From JBQCEE01 sp051960575 (GTDB lineage: Bacteria; Actinomycetota; Actinomycetes; Mycobacteriales; Jatrophihabitantaceae), in assembly GCF_051960575.1 (NCBI RefSeq), contig NZ_JBQCEE010000071.1, positions 1 to 9,102 of the forward strand: a stretch of DNA of 9,102 nucleotides, in the 5' to 3' direction. Positions 1-6,865 of the stretch are shown piece by piece. Position numbers and translations under genes: made by a program. The notes below the pieces were generated by a model that was not told the origin of the DNA, did no database searches, and worked only from the letters and a program-made list of their open reading frames with translations. Positions within the stretch are counted from its first letter, which is position 1. Every line of letters begins with the position of its first letter.

Positions 1-1539
1 GAGAAGGACGCCGCGCTCGAGCGCCGCTTCCAGCCGATCCAGGTCGGCGAGCCGAGCGTCTCGCACACCATCGAGATCCTGAAGGGGCTGCGCGACCGGT
101 ACGAGGCGCACCACCGCATCTCGATCACCGACGCCGCGCTCGTCGCCGCCGCCGGGCTGGCCGACCGCTACATCAGCGACCGGTTCCTGCCCGACAAGGC
201 GATCGACCTCATCGACGAGGCCGGTGCCCGCATGCGCATCCGCCGGATGACCGCGCCGCCGGACCTCCGCGAGTTCGACGAGCGCATCGCCGACGTCCGC
301 CGCGAGAAGGAGAGCGCGATCGACGCGCAGGACTTCGAGAAGGCCGCGTCGCTCCGTGACAAGGAGAAGACGCTGCTCGGCGAGAAGGCCAAGCGCGAGC
401 AGGAGTGGAAGGCGGGCGACCTCGACGTCGTCGCCGAGGTCGACGACGAGCAGATCGCCGAGGTGCTCGCGACCTGGACGGGCATCCCGGTCTTCAAGCT
501 GACCGAGGAGGAGACGGCGCGCCTGCTGCACATGGAGGACGAGCTGCACAAGCGGGTCGTCGGCCAGGAGCAGGCCATCAAGGCCGTCTCGCAGGCCATC
601 CGCCGCACGCGCGCCGGCCTCAAGGACCCGAAGCGTCCCGGTGGGTCGTTCATCTTCGCCGGCCCGTCCGGCGTCGGGAAGACGGAGCTGTCGAAGACGC
701 TCGCCGAGTTCCTGTTCGGGGACGCGGACGCGCTCATCCAGATCGACATGTCCGAGTTCCACGACCGCTACACCGTGTCGCGGCTCGTCGGTGCCCCTCC
801 GGGCTACGTCGGCTACGACGAGGGCGGCCAGCTCACCGAGAAGGTGCGCCGCAAGCCGTTCTCGGTGGTGCTCTTCGACGAGGTCGAGAAGGCCCACCCG
901 GATGTCTTCAACACGCTGCTGCAGGTGCTCGAGGACGGTCGCCTCACCGACGGCCAGGGCCGCATCGTCGACTTCAAGAACACGGTGCTGATCCTGACCA
1001 CCAACCTCGGCACGCGTGACGTGTCGAAGGCGGTGGGCCTGGGCTTCTCGGCGGCGAACGACGAGATGGGCAACTACGAGCGGATGAAGCAGAAGGTCAA
1101 CGACGAGCTGAAGCAGCACTTCCGCCCGGAGTTCCTGAACCGCATCGACGACATCATCGTCTTCCACCAGCTCACCGAGGCCGAGATCGTCCAGATCGTC
1201 GACCTGATGACCTCGCGTCTCGACCAGCAGCTGCGGAACAAGGACATGGGCCTCGAGCTCACGCCGGCCGCCAAGGCGCTGCTCGCGAAGAAGGGCTACG
1301 ACCCCGTGCTGGGTGCCCGGCCGCTGCGCCGCACCATCCAGCGCGAGATCGAGGACCCGTTGAGCGAGAAGATCCTGTTCGGCGAGCTCCAGCCCGGCAC
1401 GATCGTCGTGGTCGACACCGAGCCGGAGGACCCGATGAAGAAGGGCGGCGCCGAGAAGTTCACCTTCCGCGGCGAGCCGAAGCCGGGCGGCGAGCAGCTC
1501 GTCCCCGACGTCCCGCCGACGGCGATCACCGCCGAGTAG
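1..1539 (+). CDS. clpC: ATP-dependent Clp protease ATP-binding subunit ClpC (5' truncated by window edge)
   Basis: This is the C-terminal 512 residues of a ClpC/ClpC1-type AAA+ unfoldase, which unfolds substrates in the cytosol and feeds them to ClpP. The frame is open from base 1, so roughly the first 330 residues (N-domain and most of D1) lie outside; family members are about 840 aa. Visible in order: the end of D1, a UVR-like coiled-coil middle segment (about residues 91-126 of the visible part), then the D2 ATPase with Walker A GPSGVGKT (221-228), Walker B VVLFDE (289-294), a ClpP-docking-type LGF loop (347-349) and the sensor-2 GAR motif (438-440). It closely resembles mycobacterial ClpC1 as I recall it. 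The tail after about residue 475 is Gly/Pro/Lys-rich and probably disordered. A strong hairpin follows 26 nt after the TAG stop. ClpB is unlikely because its long middle domain is absent. Confidence 0.97.
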   Translation, partial: EKDAALERRFQPIQVGEPSVSHTIEILKGLRDRYEAHHRISITDAALVAAAGLADRYISDRFLPDKAIDLIDEAGARMRIRRMTAPPDLREFDERIADVRREKESAIDAQDFEKAASLRDKEKTLLGEKAKREQEWKAGDLDVVAEVDDEQIAEVLATWTGIPVFKLTEEETARLLHMEDELHKRVVGQEQAIKAVSQAIRRTRAGLKDPKRPGGSFIFAGPSGVGKTELSKTLAEFLFGDADALIQIDMSEFHDRYTVSRLVGAPPGYVGYDEGGQLTEKVRRKPFSVVLFDEVEKAHPDVFNTLLQVLEDGRLTDGQGRIVDFKNTVLILTTNLGTRDVSKAVGLGFSAANDEMGNYERMKQKVNDELKQHFRPEFLNRIDDIIVFHQLTEAEIVQIVDLMTSRLDQQLRNKDMGLELTPAAKALLAKKGYDPVLGARPLRRTIQREIEDPLSEKILFGELQPGTIVVVDTEPEDPMKKGGAEKFTFRGEPKPGGEQLVPDVPPTAITAE

Positions 1540-1565
1540 TCGCCGGTTCCACCAGCAGTCCCGAC

Positions 1566-1595
1566 CGGGCCCGCCTCCACCTGGAGGCGGGCCCG
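1566..1595 (+). terminator. Intrinsic-type terminator hairpin after clpC
   Basis: A perfect 14-bp inverted repeat (arms 1566-1579 and 1582-1595), almost entirely G-C, starts 26 nt after the clpC stop. The two innermost bases probably open, leaving 13 bp with a 4-nt loop. There is no T-tract, only tcgtcgtc, which is common for actinobacterial terminators. It probably ends the clpC transcript and separates it from the lipoprotein gene. Confidence 0.85.
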
Positions 1596-1668
1596 TCGTC
1601 GTCCCGGGGGACGTGCGCCTTCCGGCCGTCGTGGACAGGTTCCGGGGGCAGTGGGTTGCGGCGGCGGG

Positions 1669-1674
1669 GGAGGG
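1669..1674 (+). promoter_or_regulatory. Shine-Dalgarno sequence serving a 3-codon mini-ORF and/or the lipoprotein gene
   Basis: The run GGAGGG lies 6 nt before an ATG at 1681 but 14 nt before the lipoprotein ATG at 1689. The better-spaced start belongs to the mini-ORF at 1681-1692, so this site probably loads ribosomes that reach the lipoprotein start by coupling. No TA dinucleotide occurs between 1596 and 1688, so no TAnnnT -10 element is visible here. Confidence 0.55.
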
Positions 1675-1680
1675 ACGATC

Positions 1681-1692
1681 ATGGCAGCATGA
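1681..1692 (+). other. Three-codon mini-ORF (ATG GCA GCA TGA) overlapping the lipoprotein start
   Basis: This mini-ORF encodes Met-Ala-Ala. Its TGA (1690-1692) overlaps the lipoprotein ATG (1689-1691) as ATGA, and it has a Shine-Dalgarno at good spacing (6 nt). Termination-reinitiation could pass ribosomes to the lipoprotein. The arrangement is read directly from sequence; translation of the mini-ORF is inference. Confidence 0.4.
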
Positions 1693-2375
1693 GCGATTCG
1701 CGCGGCTCCGGACGATGGGTACCGGCCTGCGTCGTGGCCGTCGCCTCGCTCGCCCTGGCGGCGTGCACGTCGTCCGGCCCGGGGTCGGCGGGACCGGCCT
1801 CGTCCGGGGCGGGGTCCGGCTCGACGCCCGGAGGCCAGGCACCCTCGCCCGGGTCGTCCGTGCCGTCGTCCGCACCACCGACGTCGTCGCCTCCGTCCGC
1901 GGCGTCCACCCCGTCGTCGACCGGCACGCCGTCGGCGCCGGACACCCTGCCGAGCACGCCCCTGCCCCCGGCGACCGACGTCTGCGCGCTGCTCACGCCC
2001 GCCCAGGTCAAGGCGGCGCTCGGCGGGCCGGTCGGGCAGCGGCGCGACGAACCGATCGGCGAGTTCCGGTCGTGCGGGTGGTACGGGGCGACGCCGGGGG
2101 TGCCGGATCCGGCGCTCGTCCAGGTGCAGGTCAGCGGGCGTCACTACACCCTCGCGCAGTTCGAGACGACGGCGAAGCAGCTGGCGGTCGGTCCGACGAC
2201 GGCCGTGCCGGGCGTCGGCGACGCCGCCTACCGCTCGGGCGACCAGACGTCGGGCACGTACCTCGTCGCCCTGCGGGGTCGGACGTTCTTCCAGATCGTC
2301 GTCACCGGCACCGGGCACGACGCCGACCGCGCGGTCGCCGTCGCCCGGATCGTCGCCGCGCGCCTGCCCTCCTGA
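1689..2375 (+). CDS. DUF3558-like secreted lipoprotein
   Basis: This is a 228-residue predicted lipoprotein of unknown function, exported and anchored on the outer face of the membrane. The start at 1689 gives a textbook signal peptide: an Arg-containing n-region, a hydrophobic core (about 11-25) and the lipobox LAAC with acylated Cys26. An in-frame TTG at 1656 would only add a charged extension. Residues 27-94 are a Ser/Pro/Gly/Thr linker that would span the cell wall. The folded domain (about 95-228) has Cys99 in VCALLT and Cys129 in SCGWYG, plus a PGVGDAAY motif (174-181). This spacing resembles the actinobacterial DUF3558 family, and the two cysteines could form a disulfide. The gene converges on mutY with only 6 nt between the stop codons. 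The family assignment is by motif and was not checked by a profile search. Confidence 0.85.
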   Translation: MSDSRGSGRWVPACVVAVASLALAACTSSGPGSAGPASSGAGSGSTPGGQAPSPGSSVPSSAPPTSSPPSAASTPSSTGTPSAPDTLPSTPLPPATDVCALLTPAQVKAALGGPVGQRRDEPIGEFRSCGWYGATPGVPDPALVQVQVSGRHYTLAQFETTAKQLAVGPTTAVPGVGDAAYRSGDQTSGTYLVALRGRTFFQIVVTGTGHDADRAVAVARIVAARLPS

Positions 2376-2393
2376 CGGGGCTCAGGCGGGCGG
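2364..2393. terminator. Putative bidirectional terminator hairpin at the convergent gene ends
   Basis: The stop codons of the lipoprotein gene (2373-2375) and mutY (2384-2382) sit in opposite arms of an inverted repeat. Arms 2371-2375 and 2382-2386 pair perfectly around the loop cggggc. After one T/C mismatch the pairing continues through 2364-2369 with 2388-2393, including one G-U. No T-tract is present on either side. It may act for both transcripts. Confidence 0.4.
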
Positions 2394-3284
2394 CGGGCCG
2401 CCGAGGGCGATGCAGCCCGGCGCCGTCTCGTGCGCCAGTCCGTCGGCGAGCAGTGAGGCGAGGCAGCGCTCGCGCTGGGTGTCGTCGGGCCAGGCGTCGC
2501 GCAGGTCGTCCACCGGCACCGCGCCCTCGGCCTCGCGCAGGCGCGCCATGAGCCGCCCGCGCACCTGCCGGTCGGTGCCCTCGAAGCGCTGCACCGGACG
2601 CGACCGGGCCACCGCGGGTGGCGAGCCGGCCCGGCGCCACGCACACAGTGCGCTGACCGGGCAGTCGCCGCAGCGCGGCGCCGCGGCGGTGCAGACGAGG
2701 GCGCCGAGCTCCATCACGGCGACGCTGTAGATCGCGGCGGTCTCCGGGTCGGGCGGCAGCAGCGCGGTCATCGCGGCGAGATCGCGGGTGGTCGACGGCG
2801 CGCCGGCGTCGGGCAACCCGCTGACGGCGCGGGCCACGACCCGGCGCACGTTCGTGTCGACCACCGGCTGCCGCTGGCGGAAGGCGAACGCGGCGACCGC
2901 GCGGGCGGTGTACTCGCCGACACCGGGCAGGCTCAGCAGGTCGGCCACCTCGCGGGGCACCACGCCGTCGAAGCGCTCGGTGATCTCGACGGCCGCGGCG
3001 TGCAGCCGCATCGCCCGACGCGGGTAGCCGAGCCGGCCCCACTGCCGGATCGCCTCGGCCACCGGCTCGCTCGCCTGCGCCGCCGGCGTGGGCCACCGCG
3101 CGAGCCACGCGGCGTAGGCGGGCAGCACGCGCGACACCTGCGTCTGCTGCAGCATGATCTCGCTGACCAGCACGGCCCAGGGCGAGACGCCGGGACGCCG
3201 CCAGGGCAGGTCGCGCGCGGTGCGCCGGTACCAGTCGAGCACGGTGTCGGCGGCGAGTGCGGTCATCGTCGTCGATGATGTCAT
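2382..3284 (-). CDS. mutY: A/G-specific adenine DNA glycosylase MutY
   Basis: MutY removes adenine mispaired with 8-oxoguanine, preventing G:C to T:A transversions in base-excision repair. The 300-residue protein has the catalytic-Glu motif SEIMLQQTQV (Glu42), a helix-hairpin-helix LPGVGEYTA (119-127) with Tyr125 at the catalytic-Tyr position, and the catalytic Asp in VVDTNV (Asp143). It also has a [4Fe-4S] loop with Cys198, 205, 208 and 214 (spacing C-x6-C-x2-C-x5-C). The C-terminal portion after about residue 225 is short and does not look like the MutT-like recognition domain of E. coli MutY (350 aa). The length matches the short actinobacterial form (about 300 aa). The start is uncertain: GGGGAG directly abuts the ATG at 3284, and a second in-frame ATG at 3266 (Met7) lies 18 nt from it. 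The gene is divergent from the membrane protein gene at 3359. Confidence 0.95.
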   Translation of the reverse strand: MTSSTTMTALAADTVLDWYRRTARDLPWRRPGVSPWAVLVSEIMLQQTQVSRVLPAYAAWLARWPTPAAQASEPVAEAIRQWGRLGYPRRAMRLHAAAVEITERFDGVVPREVADLLSLPGVGEYTARAVAAFAFRQRQPVVDTNVRRVVARAVSGLPDAGAPSTTRDLAAMTALLPPDPETAAIYSVAVMELGALVCTAAAPRCGDCPVSALCAWRRAGSPPAVARSRPVQRFEGTDRQVRGRLMARLREAEGAVPVDDLRDAWPDDTQRERCLASLLADGLAHETAPGCIALGGPPPA

Positions 3285-3342
3285 CTCCCCTGCGATCAGC
3301 CGGGTGCCAGCGCGTCTGCCCTGATTCGCGCAACGCCGCGGT

Positions 3343-3348
3343 TAACGT
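3343..3348 (+). promoter_or_regulatory. Possible -10 element (TAACGT) for the membrane protein gene
   Basis: TAACGT fits the actinobacterial TAnnnT -10 consensus and lies 10 nt before the ATG at 3359. A start site about 7 nt downstream would leave a leader of only a few nucleotides, consistent with the lack of a clear Shine-Dalgarno. No convincing -35 is visible. The 74-bp gap should also hold the mutY promoter, which I could not locate. Confidence 0.35.
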
Positions 3349-3358
3349 GGGCGACGAC

Positions 3359-4138
3359 ATGATGCACCCCGTCGGACCCCTCACCCCTGCCGTCTACTGG
3401 CGACGGCGGATCGTCCTGCTCGTGCTCGCCGTCGTCGCGCTGTTCCTGCTGATGAAGGTGGTCAGCGCGTTCGGCAGCTCGAGCGGATCGACGACGGGTG
3501 CGCCGTCACCGGCGAAGACCTCGTCGTCCTCGACGGCCGCCGGCGGCACGACCACCACGCCGGCCGCGCCGCTGACGATCACGACCTCGAGCGCGCCCGC
3601 ACGCCGGCCCTTGCGCTCGGCCACGCCATCGGGTGGTGCGTCGTCGTCGGGCGCGACGCCCTCGACCACGTCGAGCAGCACCTCGGCCACGCCGCCGTCG
3701 GGCACGTCGTCGAAGCCCGCCGGCAGCGCCTCGCCCACCGTCACGCCGCCGGCCTGCACCACCGACCAGGTGCGGGTGAGCGCGCTGACCTCGCAGACGA
3801 CCTACGCCGTCGGCGATCAGCCGGTGCTCGGGCTGCAGGCCACCAACACGGCGTCCACGCCGTGTCTCATCACGCTCAGCGACGCGACGGTGCAGCTGCA
3901 GGTCTACAACTTCGAGACCCGCGTCTGGGGCAGCGACGACTGCCCGAACGGCGGCGACCGGCCGGTCGAGCAGGTGCTCGCGCCGCGCGTCCCCGTGACC
4001 GTGCACGTGCCGTGGGCCGGCACGACGTCGTCGCCGGGCTGCAAGACCGTCCGCCAGCCGGTCGGCGCCGGCAGCTACACGCTGTACGCGACGTTGAGCG
4101 GCGAGCACGGCGCGGCCACGTCCTTCGCCTTCCACTGA
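3359..4138 (+). CDS. Single-pass membrane protein with secreted four-cysteine domain (Rv3587c-type by position)
   Basis: The function is unknown. The 259-residue protein starts MMHP and has a short N-terminus with an RRR cluster (15-17). One membrane segment follows (about 18-37), then a low-complexity Ser/Thr/Ala/Pro linker (about 39-131) and a C-terminal domain (about 132-259). That domain holds Cys133, 169, 195 and 228, which could form two disulfides. The topology is probably N-in, with the domain outside the membrane. The domain is beta-rich by appearance, resembling the immunoglobulin-like modules of actinobacterial envelope proteins. There is no lipobox. A longer reading from 3257 would overlap the start of mutY, so 3359 is preferred; GTG 3347 is a less likely alternative. 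The gene converges on disA, the same position and orientation as M. tuberculosis Rv3587c, a conserved membrane protein of unknown role. I recognise the position, not the function. Confidence 0.8.
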   Translation: MMHPVGPLTPAVYWRRRIVLLVLAVVALFLLMKVVSAFGSSSGSTTGAPSPAKTSSSSTAAGGTTTTPAAPLTITTSSAPARRPLRSATPSGGASSSGATPSTTSSSTSATPPSGTSSKPAGSASPTVTPPACTTDQVRVSALTSQTTYAVGDQPVLGLQATNTASTPCLITLSDATVQLQVYNFETRVWGSDDCPNGGDRPVEQVLAPRVPVTVHVPWAGTTSSPGCKTVRQPVGAGSYTLYATLSGEHGAATSFAFH

Positions 4139-4154
4139 CCGGCGCATCGGCCGG
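4139..4154. terminator. Weak hairpin between the convergent membrane protein gene and disA
   Basis: The 37-nt gap 4139-4175 holds a 5-bp stem (4139-4143 with 4150-4154) and a separate 10-bp palindrome, cggagctccg, at 4165-4174. Neither has a T-tract. Both convergent transcripts must end near here, but no strong intrinsic terminator is visible, so this is a weak call. Confidence 0.2.
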
Positions 4155-4175
4155 GGCCTGCGGTCGGAGCTCCGC

Positions 4176-5255
4176 TCAGTTGAAGCGGTCGATGATCGAC
4201 ACCTCGGCCAGCCGTGACAGTCCCTCGCGCACGGCGCGGGCCCGCGTCTCGCCGACGCCGTCGACGGCCTGCAGGTCCTCGACCGACGCCGCCAGCAGCT
4301 TCTGCAGCTCGCCGAAGTGGTCGACGACGCGGTCGACGATCGCGGCGGGGATGCGCGGCACCCGGGCGAGCAGCCGGTGCCCGCGCGGGCTGACCGGCTG
4401 CTCGAGTGCCTCGGCCGTCGCCGGCCATCCCATCGCGCGTGCCACCTGGGTGACGTCGAGCAGGTCGGTGGCCGACAGCTCGGCGAGTTCGGCGAGCACC
4501 TGACCGGCGTCCTTGCCCTTGCGGCCCGCGGCCACGTAGTCGCGCGCGATGAGCTGCCGGTCGGCGTCGACCCCGGCCATGAGCTCCTCGAGCTGCAGGG
4601 CGAGCAGGCGGCCGTCGGTGCCGAGCTCGACGACGTGGCCGGTGACCTCGTCGGCGATGCGCCGCACCATCTCGAGCCGCTGCGAGACGACGGCGGCGTC
4701 ACGCACGGTCACGAGATCCTCGATCTCGAGAGCGGACAGCGCCTGCGACACCTCGTCGAGGCGGGTCTTGTAGCGCTCGAGCGTGGCGATGGCCTGGTTC
4801 GCCCGCGACAGCAGCTCGCCGGTGCTCTCGAGCACGTAGCGGCGGTCGTCCACGTAGAGGCTGATGATCCGCATCGACTGCGACACCGAGATGACCGGGT
4901 AGCCGGTCTGCCGGGCGACGCGCTGCGCCGTGCGGTGCCGCGTGCCCGACTCCTCGGTCGGTGTCGACGGGTCGGGCATCAGGTGCGTCGCCGCGCGGGT
5001 GATGCGCGTGCCGTCGGTGCTGAGCACCACCGCGCCGTCCATCTTGCACAGCTCACGCAGCCGGGTTGCCGAGAACTCGACGTCCAGCGGGAAGCCGCCG
5101 GTGGCCATCGCCTCGACGGCGCGGTCCATGCCGAGCACGATCAGGGCGCCGGTGTTGCCGCGCAGGATGCGCTCGAGACCCTCGCGCAGCTCGGTGCCGG
5201 GCGCCATCGTGGCCAGCACGGTGCGCAGCGTCTCGTCGCGCTCCGACGTGGGCAC
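4176..5255 (-). CDS. disA: DNA integrity scanning protein DisA, diadenylate cyclase
   Basis: DisA condenses two ATP to cyclic di-AMP and scans DNA for branched structures, which inhibit the cyclase. The 359 residues match full-length family members. The N-terminal DAC domain carries the two signature motifs, DGA (73-75) and RHRTA within GTRHRTA (104-110). A helical linker follows (about 150-290), then a C-terminal helix-hairpin-helix DNA-binding domain with VDGVGETRAR (331-340). All catalytic motifs are intact, so it should be active. The start is GTG at 5255, with AGGAG (5261-5265) 5 nt upstream. Only 34 nt separate it from the radA stop, indicating a radA-disA operon. RadA is reported to bind DisA and reduce c-di-AMP synthesis in mycobacteria and Bacillus, so co-transcription fits a regulator-enzyme pair. 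Confidence 0.98.
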   Translation of the reverse strand: MPTSERDETLRTVLATMAPGTELREGLERILRGNTGALIVLGMDRAVEAMATGGFPLDVEFSATRLRELCKMDGAVVLSTDGTRITRAATHLMPDPSTPTEESGTRHRTAQRVARQTGYPVISVSQSMRIISLYVDDRRYVLESTGELLSRANQAIATLERYKTRLDEVSQALSALEIEDLVTVRDAAVVSQRLEMVRRIADEVTGHVVELGTDGRLLALQLEELMAGVDADRQLIARDYVAAGRKGKDAGQVLAELAELSATDLLDVTQVARAMGWPATAEALEQPVSPRGHRLLARVPRIPAAIVDRVVDHFGELQKLLAASVEDLQAVDGVGETRARAVREGLSRLAEVSIIDRFN

Positions 5256-5289
5256 GGCGACTCCTGTTCGCGGCGGGGGTGACGACCGG

Positions 5290-6795
5290 TCAGGACGAGT
5301 CTAGAGAGCGCCGCCCACCCTGTGCGGCGCTACGGCCCGTTCGTGCCCCGCCGCGCTCGCCCGACGGTGGCACCGGACGCAGCACCCGCCGCGCACCGAG
5401 ACCGAGATGCCCCGACAGCGCGAGCGCCTCGGTGATCGCGTCGTCGATCGTGGCGACCGGGATCGTCCGCATGCCCGCGACGACCGGGCTCACGACCTCG
5501 CCGACCGAACTGGCCGGCACCAGCGCCGCGGTGAACCCGAGCCGGGCCGCCTCGGCCAGCCGCCGGTCGAGGGCCGGCACGCGCCGGACGTCGCCCGCCA
5601 GCGACACCTCGCCGATGGCGCACAGCGTCGGCGCGATCGGCGCGTCGCGTCCGGCCGAGGCGAGGGCGAGCGCGACCGCGAGGTCGGCGGCGGGCTCGTG
5701 CGCCGCGATGCCACCGACCGTCGCCGCGTACACGTCCTGGTCGCCGTAGCGCACCTTGTCGTCGTGCCGCATGAGGACGGCGAGCAGCATCGCCACCCGG
5801 GACGAGTCGAGCGAGCTCACCGCGCGGCGTGGCGAGCCGCCGTGGCCCGGCGTCGTGAGGGCCTGGATCTCGGTGACCATCGGCCGCTTGCCCTCGAGGG
5901 TGACCGTGACGCACGTGCCCGCCACCGCCGTCGACCGTTCCGACAGGAACAGCCCGGACGGGTCGGGCAGCCCCGCGAGACCGTCCTCGCGCATCTCGAA
6001 GCACCCGACCTCGTCGACGGCGCCGTAGCGGTTCTTCGTGGCGCGGATCAGGCGCAGCGACGAGTGCCGGTCGCCCTCGAAGTGCAGTACGACGTCGACG
6101 AGGTGCTCGAGCACCCGCGGGCCGGCGATCCCGCCGTCCTTGGTCACGTGCCCGACCAGCACCGTCGCCAGCCCGCGCGTCTTCGCGACGCCGATGAGCG
6201 CGGCCGTCACCGCCCGGATCTGCGGCACGCCACCCGCGGCGCCGTCGCAGGACTCGGAGCTGATCGTCTGCACCGAGTCGACGACGAGCAGCCCCGGGCC
6301 GACGGTGTCGACGTGCGTCAGCACCGCGGCCAGGTCGTTCTCGGCCGCCAGGTACAGCTCGGGGTGCAGGCTGCCGGTGCGCTCGGCGCGCAGGCGCACC
6401 TGCGCCGTCGACTCCTCGCCCGTCACGATGAGGGCGGGGCGGCCGTGGGCCTCGGCGAAGCGGTGCGCGACGTCGAGCAGCAGCGTCGACTTGCCGATGC
6501 CCGGCTCGCCCGCGAGCAGGATGACCGACCCGGGCACCAGCCCGCCGCCGAGCACGCGGTCGAGCTCGCCGACCCCGGTGCGCTGCGCCCGCGCCTGCTC
6601 GGGATCGAGCTGGCCGATCGGGCGCGCCGGCCGGGTGACGGCGCCGGGTACCACGGCGGCGCGCGCCACCGGTCCGGTCTCGCCGATCGACCCCCACGCC
6701 TGGCACTCGGGGCACCGACCGACCCAGCGCGGGACGGCGGTGCCGCACTCGGCGCAGCGGAACGCGGGCTTTCGGGCGGTGCTCGGTCTGGTCAC
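5290..6795 (-). CDS. radA: DNA repair protein RadA (Sms)
   Basis: RadA is a RecA-like, DnaB-type ATPase that drives branch migration and processes recombination intermediates. The 501-residue protein has an N-terminal C4 zinc finger (Cys14, 17, 28, 31), Walker A GEPGIGKST (96-104), Walker B LLVVDS (169-174) and the RadA-specific motif as KNRYG (254-258, usually KNRFG). A C-terminal Lon-protease-like domain (about 320-460) follows and, as in other RadA proteins, looks non-proteolytic. It is longer than usual (about 460-480) because of an Arg/Gly/Ser-rich tail, about 469-501. The start is GTG at 6795. There is no Shine-Dalgarno, but a TACGTT -10-like element ends 6 nt upstream, which would make the mRNA leaderless. 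disA follows after 34 nt. Confidence 0.97.
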   Translation of the reverse strand: MTRPSTARKPAFRCAECGTAVPRWVGRCPECQAWGSIGETGPVARAAVVPGAVTRPARPIGQLDPEQARAQRTGVGELDRVLGGGLVPGSVILLAGEPGIGKSTLLLDVAHRFAEAHGRPALIVTGEESTAQVRLRAERTGSLHPELYLAAENDLAAVLTHVDTVGPGLLVVDSVQTISSESCDGAAGGVPQIRAVTAALIGVAKTRGLATVLVGHVTKDGGIAGPRVLEHLVDVVLHFEGDRHSSLRLIRATKNRYGAVDEVGCFEMREDGLAGLPDPSGLFLSERSTAVAGTCVTVTLEGKRPMVTEIQALTTPGHGGSPRRAVSSLDSSRVAMLLAVLMRHDDKVRYGDQDVYAATVGGIAAHEPAADLAVALALASAGRDAPIAPTLCAIGEVSLAGDVRRVPALDRRLAEAARLGFTAALVPASSVGEVVSPVVAGMRTIPVATIDDAITEALALSGHLGLGARRVLRPVPPSGERGGARTGRSAAQGGRRSLDSS

Positions 6796-6799
6796 GTCG

Positions 6800-6812
6800 G
6801 CAACGTAGCGAG
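6800..6812 (-). promoter_or_regulatory. Putative radA promoter -10 region (CTCGCTACGTTGC)
   Basis: On the minus strand, TACGTT (6807-6802) fits TAnnnT and is separated from the radA GTG by 6 nt, so transcription would begin at or next to the start codon. TTGTCA (6824-6819) lies upstream but only 11 nt away, too close for a normal -35. The same 13-mer, with one mismatch, occurs upstream of the lpqE-like gene. Confidence 0.4.
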
Positions 6813-6830
6813 CAGCTCTGACAAAACGCC

Positions 6831-6863
6831 GACGCCGCGACCGGAGGACCGGGTCGCGGCGTC
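6831..6863 (-). terminator. Intrinsic terminator of the lpqE-like gene
   Basis: A perfect 12-bp G-C-rich stem (6831-6842 with 6852-6863, 9-nt loop) lies 39-71 nt past the lipoprotein stop. On the minus strand it is followed by GGCGTTTTGTC, giving a short T-run. It sits only about 24 nt upstream of the radA -10 candidate, so lipoprotein termination and radA initiation are tightly packed. Confidence 0.75.
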
Positions 6864-6865
6864 GA

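Noticed and set aside
1296..2318. 340-codon open frame on the - strand across clpC and the lipoprotein gene
   Set aside because: The translation is low-complexity Arg/Gly/Pro, and it runs antisense to two well-supported genes and through the clpC terminator.
3257..3358. N-terminal extension of the membrane protein to 3257
   Set aside because: It would overlap the mutY start region and place 34 polar residues before the MMHP start without any ribosome site; 3359 gives a normal N-terminus before the membrane segment.
2302..3384. 360-codon minus-strand frame overlapping mutY
   Set aside because: It is a frame-shifted reading of mutY with extreme Arg/Ala content; the catalytic motifs and the FeS-cluster cysteines occur only in the 2382-3284 frame.
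6819..6824. TTGTCA as the -35 of the radA promoter
   Set aside because: The spacer to TACGTT is only 11 nt, too short for a sigma70-type promoter; the T-run there is better explained as the tail of the lipoprotein terminator.
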